A stretch of DNA of 64,000 nt from Favolaschia claudopus (lineage: Eukaryota; Basidiomycota; Agaricomycetes; Agaricales; Mycenaceae). The notes below the pieces were generated by a model. The model saw nothing but the letters and a program-made list of their open reading frames with translations. It was not told the DNA's origin and searched no databases. Below, one piece after another: positions 1 through 10,280 of the stretch (within the stretch, counting starts at the first letter, position 1; each line of letters begins with the position of its first letter). The position numbers and the translations under genes were made by a program. The stretch spans positions 1,240,001 through 1,304,000 of the forward strand of contig JAWWNJ010000040.1 of the NCBI GenBank assembly GCA_037176885.1, in the 5' to 3' direction.

Positions 1-1705
1 AACAGCAATATTGACGACATGCGGAAAACAGCTGAACACGGTTAGCCCTCAGACTCGGGAATAAATCATTAAAACTCACCGAATTCTGTTCCCTTCCGCA
101 TCGAAAGGAATTCCGAGCACGGCGAGCTCTTGCGCAATATACACCATGCATGTGTTATTGTTGCTAGCATTGTCGCATGTAATCATTCCGAGCTGAGTTA
201 TCATCAGCAAGCGGTTCAATTCACAACTCTATGTGACTTACTTTGTGCAAACAACCAATCTCCTTCAAAACTTGTACAAAGATTTTGGCGATATTTTGAC
301 CGGTGTGTCTCCCGTCCAATCGACGAAAAGCAACGAGCCGAGTTTTAAGTACAAGGTGCCCATTCGCGTCTCGGACGATGTAGTGCGCGGTAATCCCCAG
401 ATGCGAGTCAAGATTTTCGCGACTCCACACGTCCTGGGTGTAAGACTGTCGCCCAAGCGAGTTCTGCGCATATAATTAGAAGGTGAATCGTTAGAATATG
501 ACATGACATACCTGTATTTCATGAATTATTAACTGATATTTGGCCTGGAACTGTTTGACAATCAATTCTGATAACTTCGTGCGATGTGGAATGTCCTTGT
601 CCTCTAATTGAGTCCCAATAAAGAGGAGGAGATCACGGAGCTCGGGACAGTCCACCACGTCCAGAGACTAAACAAATATATCAGAATCGCAAGAAACAAT
701 GATGAGATAGCACCAACCTGATCATCAACAGCGATCCACTTAACCAATCGTTCGTAGAATCCGGGAATAGAAAATTCCTCTCGCTCTCCCGGGGTCTTCG
801 GCGCCTTTGCGAGAATATCCCAATTCTTGAGCCCCTTCAGGATGACCATATCCTTCCAAACTTTGCCATGTTCTCCCTCAAGATGATTTCGGATGGTCTT
901 GGTTTGTCCAGGACCATTCTTCCATGCCTTCCATTTCGGAAATCTAACGATGGAAGGGTTCAGATAGCGAAAACAAAAACAGAACACACTTGAACACTCA
1001 CGGACAGAGGCGGCACGACAAATGGGAAAACACCTTTTTATCCGGTCGATCTTCCTTCATTTCCGTTGGTTCTGGTGCGACGGTTGGCGCAGAAGCGCCG
1101 TGAACGCCTCGAACAAAATACCAAACATCTGTTGCATCGTCTCCGGATGCCGAAGATTGATTGACCAAAGAGCCGAAGTTGGGGTGAGGGATTGAAGGAT
1201 GGGAAACTGATTCAGAGGCAGCTGCTGCCGCTGCAACATTTGGGTCAGACGGACCGACCCCGAACACAGCCGGTTCGGAGGTGGAGTTGGGGTCGATGCG
1301 GCGACGGGTGCGCGATGTAGCTGCCGAGTTAGCGTTGGGATTCGCTTTACGTTTCTTCTTGCGCTGTGGCGGAGCGAGGCCGGCATTAATCGTGTTAGTC
1401 GCGTCGACAAATGGTGCATGGGTTGCCGCAGAGGAAGGGGGAGGAATCACGGTGTTAAATGAGGCGGGGTATGTATTTTGAAAGCCGTAAGTCTGGCCGA
1501 AAGTGACGGGAGGTGGTGGAGGATACGGCGATCCGGGGATGAAAGCTTGAGGCGGGAGAGGCATGGCATGAGCCTGAGAGCCAGGCCAGGAGCCAAAGAC
1601 GTTGGGCGTGGGGTAGGAATTCGTTGTGAAATTGTTTTGACGCGGGGGTTGGATGTAGCAAGTGCATGCCTGCGGGTTGCCGCATTGGCAGGACGGCGAG
1701 GCCAT
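1..1705 (-). CDS. hAT-family transposase with BED zinc finger, partial at left edge
   Basis: DNA transposase of the hAT superfamily; it would cut and join element ends in the nucleus. Six exons read in frame on the minus strand: 1705-1002, 943-718, 667-512, 463-242, 192-80 and 31 to the window edge, with introns of 48-58 nt. The first exon is Pro/Ala-rich and starts with a short Cys cluster. A BED-type finger follows (CRLC, then H-x4-H in HLEGEH), then a segment containing KWIAVDDQSLDVV, a DVWS motif at the start of the RNase-H-like core, the CDNASNNN motif and CFPHVVN. These are the usual landmarks of fungal hAT proteins. No stop or frameshift is seen in the visible part, so it may be active; the rest of the catalytic core, including the last acidic residue, is outside the window. 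The start at 1705 is the first ATG of the open frame. Confidence 0.85.
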
Positions 1706-1750
1706 GGGAGTTCACAAGAGGGAGGGTTGGAATGGAGTATAATTGGGGCA

Positions 1751-1760
1751 ATATATATAA
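1751..1760 (-). promoter_or_regulatory. TATA-like box upstream of the hAT transposase
   Basis: An alternating TA run (TTATATATAT read on minus) lies 46 bp upstream of the transposase start codon. The short distance fits a brief 5' leader. This is position and composition only. Confidence 0.35.
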
Positions 1761-2044
1761 CATTTCGGAGGTATCTATTGCGCGTACCTTGGACCCTGAG
1801 TGCGCCAACGCACTATCCCGACGCGCCACCTTTGCGTCATATTTCCAGCTCTGTGTGGGGCGTTTCGCATTCTCCGTAGCAGCCAGGCGGTGACGTCGAC
1901 GCCAAGCGAGGTTGAGGTGAATCATAGGAGGATTGGTTCGCGGCAGGAACGCGCTAACCGGTGAGCGGGAGGACGAGGATTGTGCTTGACGCGCCAGTCA
2001 CTCAGTGACGCTGTCAAAAGTGTCACAGTGCCTGTTTTGGGGGC

Positions 2045-2148
2045 CGAGGCGAGGCGAGCTGGCATCACCTCGAGGTGCCGTTTATGGTAACGGGCCGAGT
2101 TGGAGCTGAACTCAGCTCGGAGCTAACTCCAGCTTCCGGCAGCAAGAA
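2045..2148 (-). repeat. Truncated copy of the hAT-type miniature element seen at 53584
   Basis: Read on minus, this stretch follows the left half of the 53584-54021 element closely: GCCGGAAGCTGGAG, a GAGCTGAGTTCA block, GGCACCTCGAGGTGATGCC and GCTCGCCTCG in the same order. Only one end is present, so it is a relic. The rest of 1762-2264 holds nothing I can assign. Confidence 0.7.
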
Positions 2149-2266
2149 ACGAAAACGAAAACGACTATATATAGAATAGCCGATAGATGGCCGGTGGTGC
2201 CCGTCGGCAGCAGGTTCAGAAACGAAAATGAAGCAGTCGGCACGGAACAAGTCAAGGTCGGCTCTA

Positions 2267-2393
2267 CAGTGGCGGCGGGATCTGATGCCACCCCCCAAAA
2301 AATGATGGGGCCCCAATCAACTCCACTTGCATCAAAAGTTCCAGAAATGGGCTGTTCTATTTTTAGGGGTGGCATCAGATCCCGCCGCCACTG
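2267..2393. mobile_element. 127-bp TA-flanked miniature inverted-repeat element
   Basis: Terminal inverted repeats of about 28 bp beginning CAGTGGCGGCGGGATC face each other over a 70-bp core, and TA flanks both sides (2265-2266 and 2394-2395). TA duplication and CAGT ends fit a non-autonomous Tc1/mariner-type element. No coding capacity. Confidence 0.85.
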
Positions 2394-2395
2394 TA

Positions 2396-2862
2396 TGACG
2401 CCAAGGGTCACGGTCACGTACATGCTCATGTTGGTCCCGTTCCGATGCTCGGCTACTACTTAAAAATAACCGGAATTGCCGTTTTTTTCCCTCCGCAAAT
2501 TGAGATGCTCGTGCAACTTAGCTACTGCCGGCAGCCAACACAAATCAACAGATAAATATAAAATAATAATATTTGTTTACTTTATGTAGTCCATTCTTGT
2601 TTCGTATTTACATACCTTTAGTGTTTGTCTATAAGTATACTTGGGTATCGTAAAAATTTCTATTTTATGATTTTGAAGTGAAGTGATCTTCACTCTTCAA
2701 TTAAGTGCTAAGTAAGACACGCCGTGTGCGTGACCTGGTACAGCCACTCGGACGCGTTCGGCAAGCGGCCGATGACACAATAGACCACGGACATTGATAT
2801 ACTGTGACTGTGACATCAATCCAATCCTCTCGGCTTCTTTGCCCGGTCATTTTCGTTTCTGA
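2396..2862. other. Intergenic, no gene seen
   Basis: AT-rich stretch (notably 2540-2700) with no sustained reading frame, no repeat of another part of the window and no recognisable element ends. Confidence 0.5.
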
Positions 2863-3595
2863 CAGCTATCTACAAAACACTGGAGCGCTCCGAAAAAAAG
2901 TTCACACAACGGTTTTGACAGCTCCTGCCTAATTCGGCCAGCCCGCTCCACTCTCTCCAACGACACTCGCCCTTTCGTCACTGCTCCTGGAACGTCTCTC
3001 TCGCCTACCATGCCCTACAATACCTTCCGCTACATCCCTCCTGCACACAAGCGGCTCCTGATTACCATGGCCTGGGCTGCAACACGAGGTCGCCCCGCCG
3101 TGACGCGCCAGCCGTCGACGCAATGGATCCGGCAGTGCCTACCTCATATGGTAATTGACGTCATCGCATCAATGGGAACTTTTTTTCGGAGCGCTCCAGT
3201 GTTTTGTAGATACAGCCGTTTTGGAAACAATATACGGGTTTTGATCGAGTGGTGCTCATTCGTTTGTGCTTGCCTTTGTTTTGCTTCCCGTCACCAGCTC
3301 CACTCCAGCCGAATCTGAGTTTTGCTTCCACCACCCAGAGAACACCAGGAAAAACAGGGAGTTAACAGAACTGAGGATTAAGACTCAGCTGCTACTTGCC
3401 CAGAGCTCGACAGGGCCATGACTTGCGAGCAAGGGCCAAAACAAGAGACCAGCGGCACTTGATGTGGTACGGCAACGCCCCACAAAGTGGTGCTCCCGGC
3501 TTTGCCGATGACAGAATCGTCAACAAATGTAAGCACAAACGAACGAGCACCACTCAATCAAAACCCGTATATTGTTTCCAAAACGGCTGTAGCTG
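2863..3595 (+). mobile_element. Deleted mariner-type element with transposase N-terminus remnant (copy 1), interrupted
   Basis: Long inverted repeats beginning CAGCTATCTACAAAACACTG bound a short element whose second copy lies at 40171-40532. Inside, on plus, a remnant frame starts at 3010 (MPYNTFR, then PPAHKRL), which looks like the N-terminal helix-turn-helix of a Tc1/mariner transposase; it is cut and rejoined to a GRPAVTRQ stretch, so the catalytic domain is missing. Another miniature element (3213-3589) has inserted at a TA inside the right inverted repeat: the repeat reads GATA before it and TAGCTG after it. Identification as mariner rests on the TA target, the repeats and the N-terminal motif. 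Confidence 0.75.
3213..3589. mobile_element. TA-flanked miniature element, family with TACAGCCGTTTTGG ends, nested
   Basis: Inverted repeats of about 60 bp (CAGCCGTTTTGGAAACAA at the left) and TA on both sides (3211-3212, 3590-3591). It sits inside the right arm of the 2863-3595 element. A diverged relative is at 60708-61069; both share the subterminal block GACAGAATCGTCAACAA. No credible gene inside. Confidence 0.85.
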
Positions 3596-3645
3596 TCAGC
3601 TAGCCGCGTTTTCGTTTTCGATTTTCGTTCATACCGGCACCCAAC

Positions 3646-4488
3646 TTGCTTCTCAGCAATCTACATATTCTCTCCGAACCCGAATTCTCCATCACTCTTC
3701 TCACTTCCTTACCCGACTCTTGGGACACGTTCATTTCGGGCGTCGATACCAACTCCCTTGACGAATCTTCGAAGCTTGTTGCTCGTATTCTTGAGCAGGA
3801 CCGCCGTCGCAAGGCGAAGCCCCTTTCCGACGAAGTTGCCTTAGCAGCACATTCCCATAATCATAACCACCGCACCAAATTCAATTCCAAAGTTAATTGC
3901 TATGGGTGTGGACGTGTTGGGCATGTTGTTGGCGACTGTCGTGACACGAAGGCCGGCAAAACATTCACGAAAGCTGAGAAAGAGAAGAATGCTCGCAAAT
4001 CAGCCGAGCGTTACGAGAAGAATCATCACTCGGCAAACGTTGCCGAGGAACAGCCTAATTCGGATTACGCGTTCATGGCGCGCTCATCTTCCGAGCCCGC
4101 GCTCACCCCCGGTTGTTGGCTTGCAGATTCTGGCTGCAGTAAGCACATCATAAAATCACAGGACTTTTTCAGCACCTACACAACTACCGAAAACAAATCT
4201 GTTGTTGGTTTCGGCAGCGCGTCTTGCTCCGGAACTGGTTCCGCTGTTATTGCCTCTCATGTGAAGAATTCTGCTTACCAGATCACCCTTCGGGATTCTC
4301 TCCATGTCCCTGATTCGCCCTACAACCTCATTTCCATCGGTCGTATGACCGAGGCTGGCTTTACCGTCAACTTTAAGCAAGGTATCATGCAGGTCCTTGA
4401 TCCGAACGGCCGAGAGATCATGCGCGGAACAAAATCCGGCAATCTCTACGTTGTCAAGCCGTCACCAGCCTGCTGTCAAACCCGCTAA
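3646..4488 (+). pseudogene. copia gag (C-terminal part) and protease
   Basis: The frame carries the end of a UBN2/gag-like domain (LPDSWDTFISGVD), a CCHC zinc knuckle CYGCGRVGHVVGDC that would bind RNA, and an aspartic protease start LADSGCSKHI with the active-site D-S-G. It stops at 4486-4488 because the frame shifts by one near 4470; the next frame continues the polyprotein with a Pro-rich linker. The 5' part of gag is missing upstream of 3596. Confidence 0.85.
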
Positions 4489-5303
4489 CATTGCTCTTCC
4501 GGCTACACCGCCGCCCGCGCCACCTGCCGCGCCTCCTACTGTTCCTACACAGTCTGAATTAGAATCCCAAACCCCGCCGGTAGCTCTTCCCGCCACATCC
4601 GCGCACTCCTGGGACAAATGGGATCGAATTTTTGGCCACATCTCGCCGAATTCAGTCAAACTCTTGAAGAACCACAACATGGTTGAAGGGATGAATGTCG
4701 ACCCTTCCAGTAAAACCTCGACACAATGTCTCGCTTGCGTCCAATCCAAGTCTCATGTACAGCCTTTCCCTTCCGCCTCTGAGCGTGATTACACGGAAAT
4801 CGGCCAAATGACTTTTACCGACGTCTGGGGACCTAGCCGCATCACCGGCATCAACGGCGAACGCTATTACATCTCCTTTACCGACGGCGCCAAACGTCGA
4901 ACTCATGTGAACTTCATGAAAGCCCGGACACAAGTTTTCGAAAAGATTCAGAATTACGAAGCTTTTATTCTCACTCAAACCGGCAAACTCTTGAAAACCA
5001 TTCACTCTGACAACGCGCCCGAGTACTTTGCTGGGGATTCACGCCGTTTCCTTAACTCCAAGGGAATCAAACTGGAGCTCACCGCTCCATATTCTCCTCA
5101 ATCCAACGGTGTTGCTGAACGACTCAACCGCACACTTGTTGAACATGCACGCGCCATGCTAGCTGCGCGTGGTCTCCCGCTTTTTCTCTGGCCTGAAGCC
5201 ATTGCTTACGCTGTCTACCTTAAAAACCGGTCGCCTAGCCGTGCCCTCGGCACATCGGCAACTCCCGACGAGGCTTTTTGGGGCAAGAAACCCGACGTTT
5301 CTG
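4470..5303 (+). pseudogene. copia integrase, split by an insertion
   Basis: In the frame one base on from the protease. It shows a Pro-rich linker, a gag-pre-integrase segment with H-x3-H-like and C-x2-C (CLACVQSK) zinc ligands, and an rve integrase core: FTDVWGPS (first Asp), HSDNAPEYF (second Asp) and SPQSNGVAERLNRT (Glu). The frame is then cut at 5304 by a hAT-type miniature element; the same protein resumes at 6149 with the eight duplicated target bases, and the insertion length keeps the two halves in phase. Confidence 0.88.
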
Positions 5304-6140
5304 CAGTGTTCCTTCTTAAGGCCTTATTAAGGGCACCTCCGAAGGCTAAGGCCTTAAAGGCTAAGGCCTTAAAGGCTAAGGCCTTAAAGGCTAAGGCCTT
5401 AAAGGCTAAGGCCTTAAAGGCTAAGGCCTTAAAGGCTAAGGCCTTAAAGGCAAGGCTAAGGCCTTAAAGGCTAAGGCCTTAAAGGCTAAGGCCTTAAAGG
5501 CTAAGGCCTTAAAGGCTAAGGCCTTAAAGGCTAAGGCCTTAAAGGCTAAGGCCTTAAAGGCTAAGGCCTTAAAGGCTAAGGCCTTAAAGGCTAAGGCCTT
5601 AAAGGCTAAGGCCTTAAAGGCTAAGGCCTTAAAGGCTAAGGCCTTAAAGGCTAAGGCCTTAAAGGCTAAGGCCTTAAAGGCCTTAATAAGGTTATTAAGG
5701 GCTCCATATTAAGGGCCTTAGGATGAAAAATACAAATTTTTCCGGGCTTTTTTAGATGCATTTTTCGGGGGAGTTCCAAAGCGGTTTTGCTTCTTATGGC
5801 TTGCTCCAGCTGAGTTTTGGTTGAACTTGATGTTTGTGGACTGAAATTGCTCCCGCCAGGGCAATGCAAGTAGCCGAGCTGAGAACTTGGCCCATGTTCC
5901 GCCACGCTTCAGCAGAATCAACGGAGCCTGCCAAACACTGCCATTGAGAATCCCTTAAAAGTTAATGCTGCGGGCCTTTGGCAGCTGTCGAACCTGCCGA
6001 ACGTAGCCGAGAAGGGTGACGTAATCCAAGGTAAGGCTTAATTAAGGGTTAAGATGGATCCAGCTTCATGTTAACCCTTAGCATTAACTTGAAATTAAGG
6101 GTTAATTCATTCTAAGGCTTAACCCTTAGGAGGAACACTG
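5304..6140. mobile_element. 837-bp hAT-type non-autonomous element carrying a 15-bp satellite
   Basis: Ends are inverted (CAGTGTTCCTTCTTAAGG left; CCTTAGGAGGAACACTG right) and an 8-bp target duplication CGTTTCTG is present at 5296-5303 and 6141-6148. CAGTG ends plus 8 bp are hAT hallmarks. The inside is rich in CCTTA/TAAGG motifs; nearly half is the tandem array at 5343-5684. No transposase. Confidence 0.88.
5343..5684. repeat. 15-bp tandem array built on the palindrome AAGGCCTT
   Basis: About 22 head-to-tail copies of GGCTAAGGCCTTAAA, nearly perfect, with one irregular unit near 5448-5458. Each unit contains AAGGCCTT. The same short motifs recur in single form elsewhere in the host element. 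Confidence 0.95.
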
Positions 6141-6148
6141 CGTTTCTG

Positions 6149-8169
6149 CGCTTCAGGAATTTGGACAGCCCTGCGAAGTCCTCATTCAGGATAAATCCAA
6201 CCCAAAGATTGCTGTGAAAACGAAATCTTGCATCTTCACTGGACTAACTGACGACTCTCTCGCGTGGCGCTATTACAACCCCAAGACGAGAAAAATTGCA
6301 ACCTCTCGGAATATCACCTTTATTGATGACGAATTCAATTCTTCCGATATTCCTGCACCTCAGCTCAAGGGGGAGACATCCAGTTTTGATACAACTGAGC
6401 CAGAGGTTCCGGAAATCCAACCTCAACCGGCATCGACGCCGGTACAACCTCTCTCTCCACAGAGCACTCTCACGCCTCTTCCGAGCGAATACAACTCGCC
6501 TACACCACCTCCCAAAGCTCCGCGCGACATCACTAGCAAGATCTCCGAGGACAATATCATTCTTGGCCCTCGTACCCGCAAATACAAACCAGACACAGTT
6601 CTACTTGCTACTGATCCCATCGCGAGTGATCCGCTCACCGTTGCGGAAGCCGAATCCCGTTCGGACTGGCTTGAATGGAAGAAAGCCATGAACGAAGAAA
6701 TGAACCAACTCCGAGCCCTCGGCACCTATATTCTTGCTCCTCTTCCCAAGGATCGCACCGCTGCCGCCTGCAAATGGGTTTTCCGCACCAAACGCGATGA
6801 ACACGGCACCATCGTTCGGTACAAAGCCCGCCTTGTTGCAAAGGGATTTTCTCAAGTCCCCGGCATTGATTTTGACAAAACTTTCGCACCCGTTGTACGC
6901 ATGGAGACTATCCGCCTTCTCCTCGCTCTTGCCGCTCGCTATAACCTCGACATTCACGTCGTTGACGTTATCGGCGCTTACCTCAACGGGAAACTAGAAG
7001 AAGAAATTTATATGCAACAACCTGAAGGTTTTCACGACGGCACCACACACGTCTTCCGCCTACTCAAGGCTCTCTACGGACTCAAACAGTCCGGCCGCGT
7101 CTGGAATCTTGAGCTCAACAAAGCCTTCATCCTCAAAGGCTATGTTCGACTTCTTTCGGACCAATGCATCTACATCAAACGCGACGGCAATAATATTACC
7201 ATTGTTGCTGTACATGTTGATGACATGACTGTACTCGCATCCACCCCCGCGCTCATGGAATCCGCTGAAAACGAGATTGCATCCATGTTTTCCGTCAAGA
7301 AACTCGTTCAGATCCGCCAACTTCTCGGCATGGAAATTACGCGCGACGCGTCCGGTTCAATTTCTCTTACCCAGACGCAGTACATCACAAAAATTCTCGA
7401 ACGCTTCCAGATGGATCAGGCAAATCCCGTTGCTACTCCAATGGATCCGCACGTCAAGCTTGTTAAGCTTCCTGACGGCGAACATCATCCCGATGTCAAA
7501 CACGTTTACCAACACATGGTCGGTTCACTTATGTATGCCGCTATTTCCACTCGCCCCGACATCAGCTACGCCGTCCAGACCCTCTCCCAGTTCAACCTGA
7601 ACCCTGGACCCGTTCATCTTACCGCTGTGAAGCGCGTCTTTCGCTACCTACGCGGAACCATTGATCTCGGCATTAAATATTCGCCCAATATGTCCGCCAA
7701 CATCGAGCTCTTCTCCGACGCCGACTGGGCCAACTCGCCAGACGACCGCCGCTCTGTAACTGGCTACCTCTCCTCGCTTTCAGGGGGAGCCGTTACTTGG
7801 AACTCCAAGAAACAGCCCACAACTGCTCTCTCGAGCATGGAGGCTGAATATATGGCCTTAGGTTCCACAGCGCGAGAAGCCACCTGGCTTCGTTCTATCC
7901 TCACAGAACTCGACTATACCCCGACTCATCCCACTCGCATCTTCGTCGATAATCAGGGAACTATTTCCTTCGCTCAGAACTCTGGATTTCACGCTCGTTC
8001 CAAACACATCGACGTCCGTCACCACTTCATCCGGGAGAAGATTACTTCAAACGAAGTATCAGTTTCCTACTGCCCAACTGCTGAAAACGTCGCCGACTTG
8101 TTCACAAAACCTCTCGACAAAGGCAAGCACGAATACCTTGTTTCTCAACTCGGTATGGTTCGTACTTGA
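6149..8169 (+). pseudogene. copia integrase C-terminus, reverse transcriptase and RNase H
   Basis: Continuation of the copia polyprotein after the insertion. It has the integrase C-terminal GKKP...CIFTGL-type segment, then a linker, then RVT_2 reverse transcriptase (KWVFRTKRDEHG; GAYLNGKLEEEIYM; AVHVDDM at the catalytic Asp pair), then RNase H (SDADWANSPDDRRSVTGYL; SSMEAEYMAL; FTKPL) and a stop at 8167-8169. From 6214 to the stop the frame is open for 651 residues. The enzyme part looks undamaged, but the element cannot make it because of the upstream breaks. Confidence 0.92.
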
Positions 8170-8176
8170 GGGGGAG

Positions 8177-8401
8177 TGTTGAAATTCCTTAGCTATGCAT
8201 CCACCTGAATATCCGCAGTTATATTTCATATCTTACTCATTGCCTATCCAACGAGTACACGTTGTCTAGATACAATGTGCTCTGCACATTCATGTGTTAT
8301 TCTCCCTTAGATACATTTCATATTCCGAACAGTATTTAAGCTACCTACAGCAAGCCTGTACTTTAGTACTTTGAATCCACTCTTTCACCCCCATTCTCAC
8401 A
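8177..8401 (+). repeat. 3' LTR of the copia element
   Basis: It follows a purine tract (GAGGGGGAGTG) right after the pol stop codon, begins TGTTGAAATTCC and probably ends CTCACA. A TATTTAA box at 8334-8340 fits an LTR promoter. The right boundary is a guess because no 5' LTR is present to compare. Confidence 0.65.
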
Positions 8402-8956
8402 TTAAGTAGAATGAACGATTCTTCAAAATCCTGGATCGCCACGGAAGAGTTGGTTGCCCTGGGAGTCAATCCGCGCATCAGACGCAGACACTGCACCGCC
8501 TCGCCGTGCCGTCTGTCGTCGACGTCCCCTTTCAGGTCGAACAGCGTCAATGGCCATGGGCGAAGGAGTGTAAGGATGCTGCCCCAACCTTACTACATTC
8601 TGACACACACATACCGAATCCACACATCACTATTACGATACCGCACATCTATGATTCCGTTACATCACTGTTCTTCCATCACACAGGACCTGAGACCTCC
8701 TCTCGTGATCTGCCGTTCTTTCTGTGCCTCCGAGCTTAACTGCTTCTGGATGCCTTCCAGGATATTCCCATCTGGAACCCTCACTGTTGCACTTTGGCTT
8801 GTACAGCTTATCACCGAAGCTCCAGATGTGAACCATTACCCTTTTCTCAGTCACCGCTCTTTCCTATGATCATTTTCTATCCGATATTCCGCCATGATCA
8901 TTCCTCCCTTCCGATCCTCTGCATTACCGGCATGATCAAACCTTTATCTCCCTATA

Positions 8957-9193
8957 CGATGATGGCAACATCAGCATAGTCCCTGTCTCTGGCCTAGCGA
9001 ACCATTGACCTCCTCCTCTACCGCCTCCCAGTTCTGATGATGGCAACATCGGTTCTGTCCCCGTCTTTGGATTGGCATCCCATTGACACTCTTTTATTGT
9101 CCTCCTCAGAGCCGGATCACCGCTGTGCTCTTCCCTTCTCCTCACCGTCCCTTTCGGAGGCAGATCACTGCTGTACTCCATCTTCCTCACCGA
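8957..9193. repeat. Imperfect tandem duplications
   Basis: A unit of about 78 bp starting GATGATGGCAACATC is present twice (from 8959 and from 9035), followed by a two-copy repeat of about 42 bp (GGATCACCGCTGTGCTC, then GCAGATCACTGCTGTACTC). Copies are diverged. Confidence 0.7.
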
Positions 9194-9403
9194 CCTCCGT
9201 GGTTTCCAGACACACTGTTGTTCTAGGCTTGGCCTCTTGCAGTTATATTGATCTTCCAGAATCATCCTCCTTGATACACGTCGTCTGATTCCTCCCTTCC
9301 TCTCCGCCTCTGCATACATGTGTCCCTCATATCACCTCTGTATTACACTGGGTGTATGTTTCCTTATACTGCACCACACCCCGGACTTTACTCATCCAGG
9401 TAT

Positions 9404-9592
9404 TAGAGCCTTTGCGGTGAGCCGCCACACGAACTGGCGGCTCGTGCCACACAACGACTGCTGATGCTACTGGGCCAAGTTAGCCACCTTGAGATGTCCT
9501 TCATAACAGCTGCTCAGGGTGGCTTACTTGAGACCCGGTGCTTAGTGGGTCGTGAGAAAAATTAGCCGCCAGCAGCTACCGCAAAGGCTCTA
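9404..9592. mobile_element. 189-bp fold-back miniature element
   Basis: Ends TAGAGCCTTTGCGGT and its perfect inverse face each other; the inner parts also pair loosely (GCCGCCA against TGGCGGC). I could not see a clear target-site duplication, so the superfamily is open. Confidence 0.6.
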
Positions 9593-10280
9593 TTGTCATC
9601 CCGCCGTACTGTATCCATTTATTGTGGTACTGTCATCCCACCGGACCATACTCTCATCAGTATCGTCATCCTCTGGTCGTCCTCTATTCTCCCATAATAT
9701 GACTTCCGCCACTCGACTTCATCCCATTCATGTTGTCGCCTTTGCAGTCTGAACCATCACTGTCCATTGCTGCCTTCACTGCATCACCGTCCAGTCTCTC
9801 CTTCGGGATTGACTCTATTCCTTGTTCGCTGCACTGTCACCTGCCGCTCACATTGTATTGATACCACTGCTTCCTCAGCCTTGGTTTAGCACACCATTGC
9901 CTCAGTCCTCATTGCTCCTTGCGATCCTGCATTGTATCTTCATCCGCAACCTCTGACTGATCATCATTGGTCCTCACATCCTTTGTCCTTTGGCTGATCC
10001 CCACTTGACTGTTGGATTCCTTATATCGTCAACTCGCCCTTATCCTCATTGACGATCTCATGCACCTTGCTTTCTTATCACTGTAGGATTGACTCCTTAT
10101 CTTATATCGTCGTTGCGGGATTGATTCCTTATCTTACATTATCATTATATCAGACTGTGATCTGTTCTGTTACATATTTGATCGTATATTGATTGTGACT
10201 GTAGATTAGTTACATATCTTCTCTTCTTGGTCTTGACCACCATGTACTCTTTCTCTAGTGACCTCTCTTGAATGACCACA

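Larger units (their letters stand above)
3596..8401 (+). mobile_element. Ty1/copia LTR retrotransposon, 5'-truncated and interrupted
   Basis: One pol-type polyprotein in copia order: gag zinc knuckle, protease, integrase, reverse transcriptase, RNase H, then a purine tract and a 3' LTR. The 5' LTR and the start of gag are gone; the element begins exactly where the mariner-type element ends at 3595. A frameshift near 4470 and an 837-bp insertion (5304-6140) break the polyprotein, so it is dead. Confidence 0.9.
8402..10280. other. Pyrimidine-rich non-coding stretch
   Basis: The plus strand is very rich in C and T for nearly 1.9 kb, with no believable gene; open frames here are repetitive by-products. 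It lies directly 3' of the KH-domain ORF (10281-11276, minus), so it may be that unit's long purine-rich 3' region. It holds tandem repeats (8957-9193) and a small fold-back element (9404-9592). Confidence 0.5.

Noticed and set aside
1057..1419. 120-aa minus-strand ORF inside the hAT first exon
   Set aside because: It is another frame of the Pro/Ala-rich hAT exon, which itself joins in frame to the BED finger exon.
5330..5467. Lys/Ala/Leu-rich C-terminus fused to the copia integrase frame
   Set aside because: It is only translation of the 15-bp satellite after the insertion point at 5304.
5343..5684. CRISPR-like array
   Set aside because: Units are contiguous 15-bp repeats with no spacers, inside a eukaryotic transposon.
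8936..9319. 127-aa minus-strand ORF
   Set aside because: It follows the tandem duplications and has repetitive composition; no start context or homology by eye.
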